From Azospirillum sp. TSO35-2 (GTDB taxonomy: Bacteria; Pseudomonadota; Alphaproteobacteria; Azospirillales; Azospirillaceae): a DNA stretch of 64,000 nucleotides. A model generated the notes under the pieces. The model had not been told where the DNA came from, did not search any database, and saw only the letters and a list, made by a program, of their open reading frames with translations. Within the stretch, counting starts at the first letter, position 1. Every line of letters starts with the position of its first letter. Shown here one piece after another: positions 62,026 through 64,000 of this stretch. Location: positions 1,491,976 through 1,555,975 of the forward strand of contig NZ_LGRA01000021.1 in the NCBI RefSeq assembly GCF_003116095.1, in the 5' to 3' direction. The position numbers and the translations under genes were made by a program.

Positions 62026-62312
62026 CACTCGACCACCTTCGGCACGACGTAGAAGCCTTCGGCCGTTTCCGGGCCGTTCGACAGGACCTGCGCGGCATAG
62101 CCGCCGTCGGTGACCTCGTCCTTGCGGCGGCGCAGCTTTTGCGCGGCGACGCTGGTCATCGGCGGCACGTCCTTCGTGTCGACTTCGTTCAGCTGTTCCA
62201 CGAAGGTCAGAATCTGGCTCAGTTCCCCGGCCAGGGATTCCAGTTCTTCGTCCGGCACCTTGATGCGGGCCAGATGCGCGATCTTGGCCACCGTGGCCTT
62301 GTCGAGCGACAT
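62025..62312 (-). CDS. gatC: Glutamyl-tRNA(Gln) amidotransferase subunit C
   Basis: A 95-aa subunit that stabilises GatA-GatB. The N-terminal pattern VAKIAHLARIKVPDEELESL and the C-terminal GYAAQVLSNGPETAEGFYVV are typical. It is the first gene of the gatC-gatA unit. Confidence 0.95.
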   Translation of the reverse strand: MSLDKATVAKIAHLARIKVPDEELESLAGELSQILTFVEQLNEVDTKDVPPMTSVAAQKLRRRKDEVTDGGYAAQVLSNGPETAEGFYVVPKVVE

Positions 62313-62434
62313 GCCTCTACTCTCTTCCAAAACATTGGAAATCGGCCGCGAAGCTATCACCCGCGGTCGCCCACCGCAACGTTCGCGGCGCCCTGCCCGG
62401 CCGGCCGGCGGCCGATCACGGCAAAAAACGCCGT

Positions 62435-63001
62435 TCAGGCCGCCAGGCGGACGGTGGATTGCCAGGTCGCGCGGTCCATCCGCAGCTTGAACAGAGCGAT
62501 CGGATCGCCCCAGGGCGTCACCCGGGTTTCCAGCGCGATCGGGGTCAGGCCGAGCTTCGCGTACAGCAGCAGCGCCGGCGTGTTGGTGTTGAAGCAGTAG
62601 AGCGTCAGCTCGGGCAGCCGGTGATGGTCGAAGGCGCGGTCCATCATCGTCCGCACCAGATAGTCGGCGATGCCGTGGCGGCGCAGCGACGGGTCGACGC
62701 TGACGTTGCCGATGCTGGCCGTGCGTCCATCCTCGAAGGTGGCGAAGTTGGCGTAGCCGACGACACGCTCCCGCCCGCCGTCGGAGCCGCCGGCGGCGGG
62801 GTCCGCGGGGATGGTCACCACGGTCGGGTCGCGGCGCACGTCCAACGTCGCCCGGACCTGATCGGGGGTCAGCGGCCACACGGCGCGCGGGAACAGGAAA
62901 TACAGCTCCTCCGCGTTGCGCGGGAAGCCGCAGATGGTCGGGATGTCGGCGTCGGCGAGCGGCCGGTGCGACAGTGCCGAACGAGAGAGTGCGAGCGTCA
63001 T
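62435..63001 (-). CDS. GNAT family N-acetyltransferase
   Basis: A 188-aa acetyltransferase-like protein. The acetyl-CoA site is IGNVSVDPSLRRHGIADYLV (the R/QxxGxG/A motif appears as RRHGIA). The substrate is unknown. The start ATG at 63001 lacks a strong ribosome binding site. It lies between gatC and ruvX, in opposite orientation to the latter. Confidence 0.85.
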   Translation of the reverse strand: MTLALSRSALSHRPLADADIPTICGFPRNAEELYFLFPRAVWPLTPDQVRATLDVRRDPTVVTIPADPAAGGSDGGRERVVGYANFATFEDGRTASIGNVSVDPSLRRHGIADYLVRTMMDRAFDHHRLPELTLYCFNTNTPALLLYAKLGLTPIALETRVTPWGDPIALFKLRMDRATWQSTVRLAA

Positions 63002-63077
63002 GGTTAGAAGAATAAGTATCTTTAACAACAACTCAAGCGATCTTGCAGGGACACCGGCGCGGCCCTATGGTCGGGGT

Positions 63078-63641
63078 ATGATCCACACACTCTCCGAACT
63101 CGCCGCCCGGCTGGGCAAAGGCCAACGTTTGCTGGGGCTTGACGTCGGCACCAAGACCGTCGGGCTGGCCGTGGCCGATCCGGGACTGATCGTCGCATCC
63201 CCCATCGGCACGCTGAAACGCACGAAATTCACCCAGGACGCGCGCGAGCTTGGCAAGACGATCCGCGATTACGGCATCGGCGGGCTGGTGGTCGGGCTGC
63301 CGCTGAACATGGACGGGTCGGAGGGACCGCGCGCCGAGTCGGTGCGGGCCTTCGCCAACAACCTGCTGGAACGGTCCGACCTGCTGGGCTGGAACGCCGA
63401 GATCGCCTTCTGGGACGAGCGGCTGTCGACCTCCGCCGTCGAGCGTTTCATGATCGGCGAGGCCGACATGACCCGCAAGCGCCGCGACGAGGTCGTCGAC
63501 AAGATGGCCGCCGCCTACATCCTGCAGGGCGCGCTCGACATGCTGGCCAACCAGCGGCGCCTGGCGGCGGAGGCCGAGGACGACGACCGCGACGGCGATG
63601 ATCAGGACCGGTGGGGCGACGGCGACCACCAGCGGGACTGA
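63078..63641 (+). CDS. ruvX: Putative pre-16S rRNA nuclease RuvX (YqgF)
   Basis: A 187-aa RNase H-like nuclease of the YqgF family, involved in 16S rRNA 5' maturation. The DxGxKxxGxA motif (LLGLDVGTKTVGLAVAD) begins the fold, with a further acidic residue in AFWDERLSTSAVERFM and VVDKMAAAYILQGALD. The C-terminal tail of about 25 residues is acidic (DDDRDGDDQDRWGDGD). ruvX near gatCA is common in alphaproteobacteria. Confidence 0.94.
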   Translation: MIHTLSELAARLGKGQRLLGLDVGTKTVGLAVADPGLIVASPIGTLKRTKFTQDARELGKTIRDYGIGGLVVGLPLNMDGSEGPRAESVRAFANNLLERSDLLGWNAEIAFWDERLSTSAVERFMIGEADMTRKRRDEVVDKMAAAYILQGALDMLANQRRLAAEAEDDDRDGDDQDRWGDGDHQRD

Positions 63642-63647
63642 CCGGCC

Positions 63648-64000
63648 TCAGTCGATGTTCAGCGCGAAGGACGCCCGCCCCTGCCCCGCCGCGGCGCGCT
63701 GCCACATGGCGCCATAGGCGGCTTCCAGCGCCCGGGTGAAGCGGATGCCGTCCAGCGCCGGCGACGCGGCCAGCCGGTCGCGCAGGCGGGCCCGGATGCT
63801 CGCCAGCCCCTCCGGGTCGGACACCAGCGCCGCGGCCATGGCGACATAGGCGTCCTCCCCCTCCACCGCCAGCGCGGGCAGCCCGGCCGAGGTGAGGTGC
63901 GTCACCGCGTGGCGGGCGCAGAAGCGATCGCCGCCCAGCGTCACCACCGGCACCCCCATCCACAGCGCCTCCAGCGTCGTCAGCCCGCCCGAATAGGGGA
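63648..64000 (-). CDS. GT41-type glycosyltransferase C-terminus (partial)
   Basis: The C-terminal end of a protein that begins beyond the right edge. The readable part has PYSGGLTTLEALWMGVPVVT and HAVTHLTSAGLPALAV, which match the nucleotide-sugar-binding end of GT41 (O-GlcNAc transferase-like/SPINDLY) proteins, usually fused to TPR repeats. The full protein and its acceptor cannot be judged from this fragment. Confidence 0.72.
   Translation of the reverse strand, partial: PYSGGLTTLEALWMGVPVVTLGGDRFCARHAVTHLTSAGLPALAVEGEDAYVAMAAALVSDPEGLASIRARLRDRLAASPALDGIRFTRALEAAYGAMWQRAAAGQGRASFALNID

Overview
The window is high-GC chromosomal DNA from an alphaproteobacterium, most likely an Azospirillum-type member of the Rhodospirillales. 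The evidence is the tig-clpP-clpX-lon-hupB protease cluster, a glnB-glnA operon with a sigma-54/NtrC-type upstream region, a divK-pleD pair, an EipB (DUF1849) envelope protein, malonyl-CoA decarboxylase, and ruvX-gatCA. The genus is an inference from gene content. I see no prophage, insertion sequence, CRISPR array or rRNA gene; this is mostly core chromosome with a few accessory islands.

Layout. 0-8 kb: a small zinc-ribbon protein, then pbpC and yfhM (peptidoglycan synthase plus thioester alpha-2-macroglobulin, overlapping). 8-15 kb: a LysR regulator overlapping moeA, a TumE-type toxin-antitoxin pair, arfB-rsmA, an AraC-azlC-azlD exporter unit and a DUF4405 membrane protein. 15-24 kb: a SWIM-SNF2 helicase, a PAP2 phosphatase, the divK-pleD signalling pair, a second diguanylate cyclase and a 2-hydroxyacid dehydrogenase. 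24-34.6 kb: eipB, rarA, small envelope genes, a DedA protein, the rpsM-rpsK-rpoA-rplQ operon with its own near-consensus promoter, pyruvate kinase, an unknown membrane protein and a TPR protein. 34.8-42 kb: an isolated EF-G with an unusual switch I, a Rid protein, a secreted S1 peptidase divergent from a topoisomerase III, and a secreted protein with two Asp-Thr-Gly motifs. 42-51.6 kb: tRNA-Val, hupB, lon, a chemoreceptor, clpX, clpP, tig, tRNA-Leu. 51.7-64 kb: malonyl-CoA decarboxylase, nnr, tRNA-His, glnB-glnA, an RTX protein with N-terminal DUF5648-like repeats, three small unknown genes, gatA-gatC, a GNAT protein, ruvX and the C-terminal end of a GT41-type glycosyltransferase cut by the window edge.

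Themes. The tig/clpP/clpX/lon/hupB genes form a proteostasis block. glnB-glnA is the nitrogen-status module. divK-pleD plus the separate GGDEF gene are a cyclic-di-GMP and cell-cycle module. Nothing here is clearly a wholly new system. The best leads are the bilobal aspartic-peptidase-like secreted protein, the toxin-antitoxin pair, the mirrored-cysteine lipoprotein, the DUF5648-like/RTX protein, and the unusual EF-G and relocated alpha operon. Long open frames antisense to real genes are common because of the GC content and were left out.
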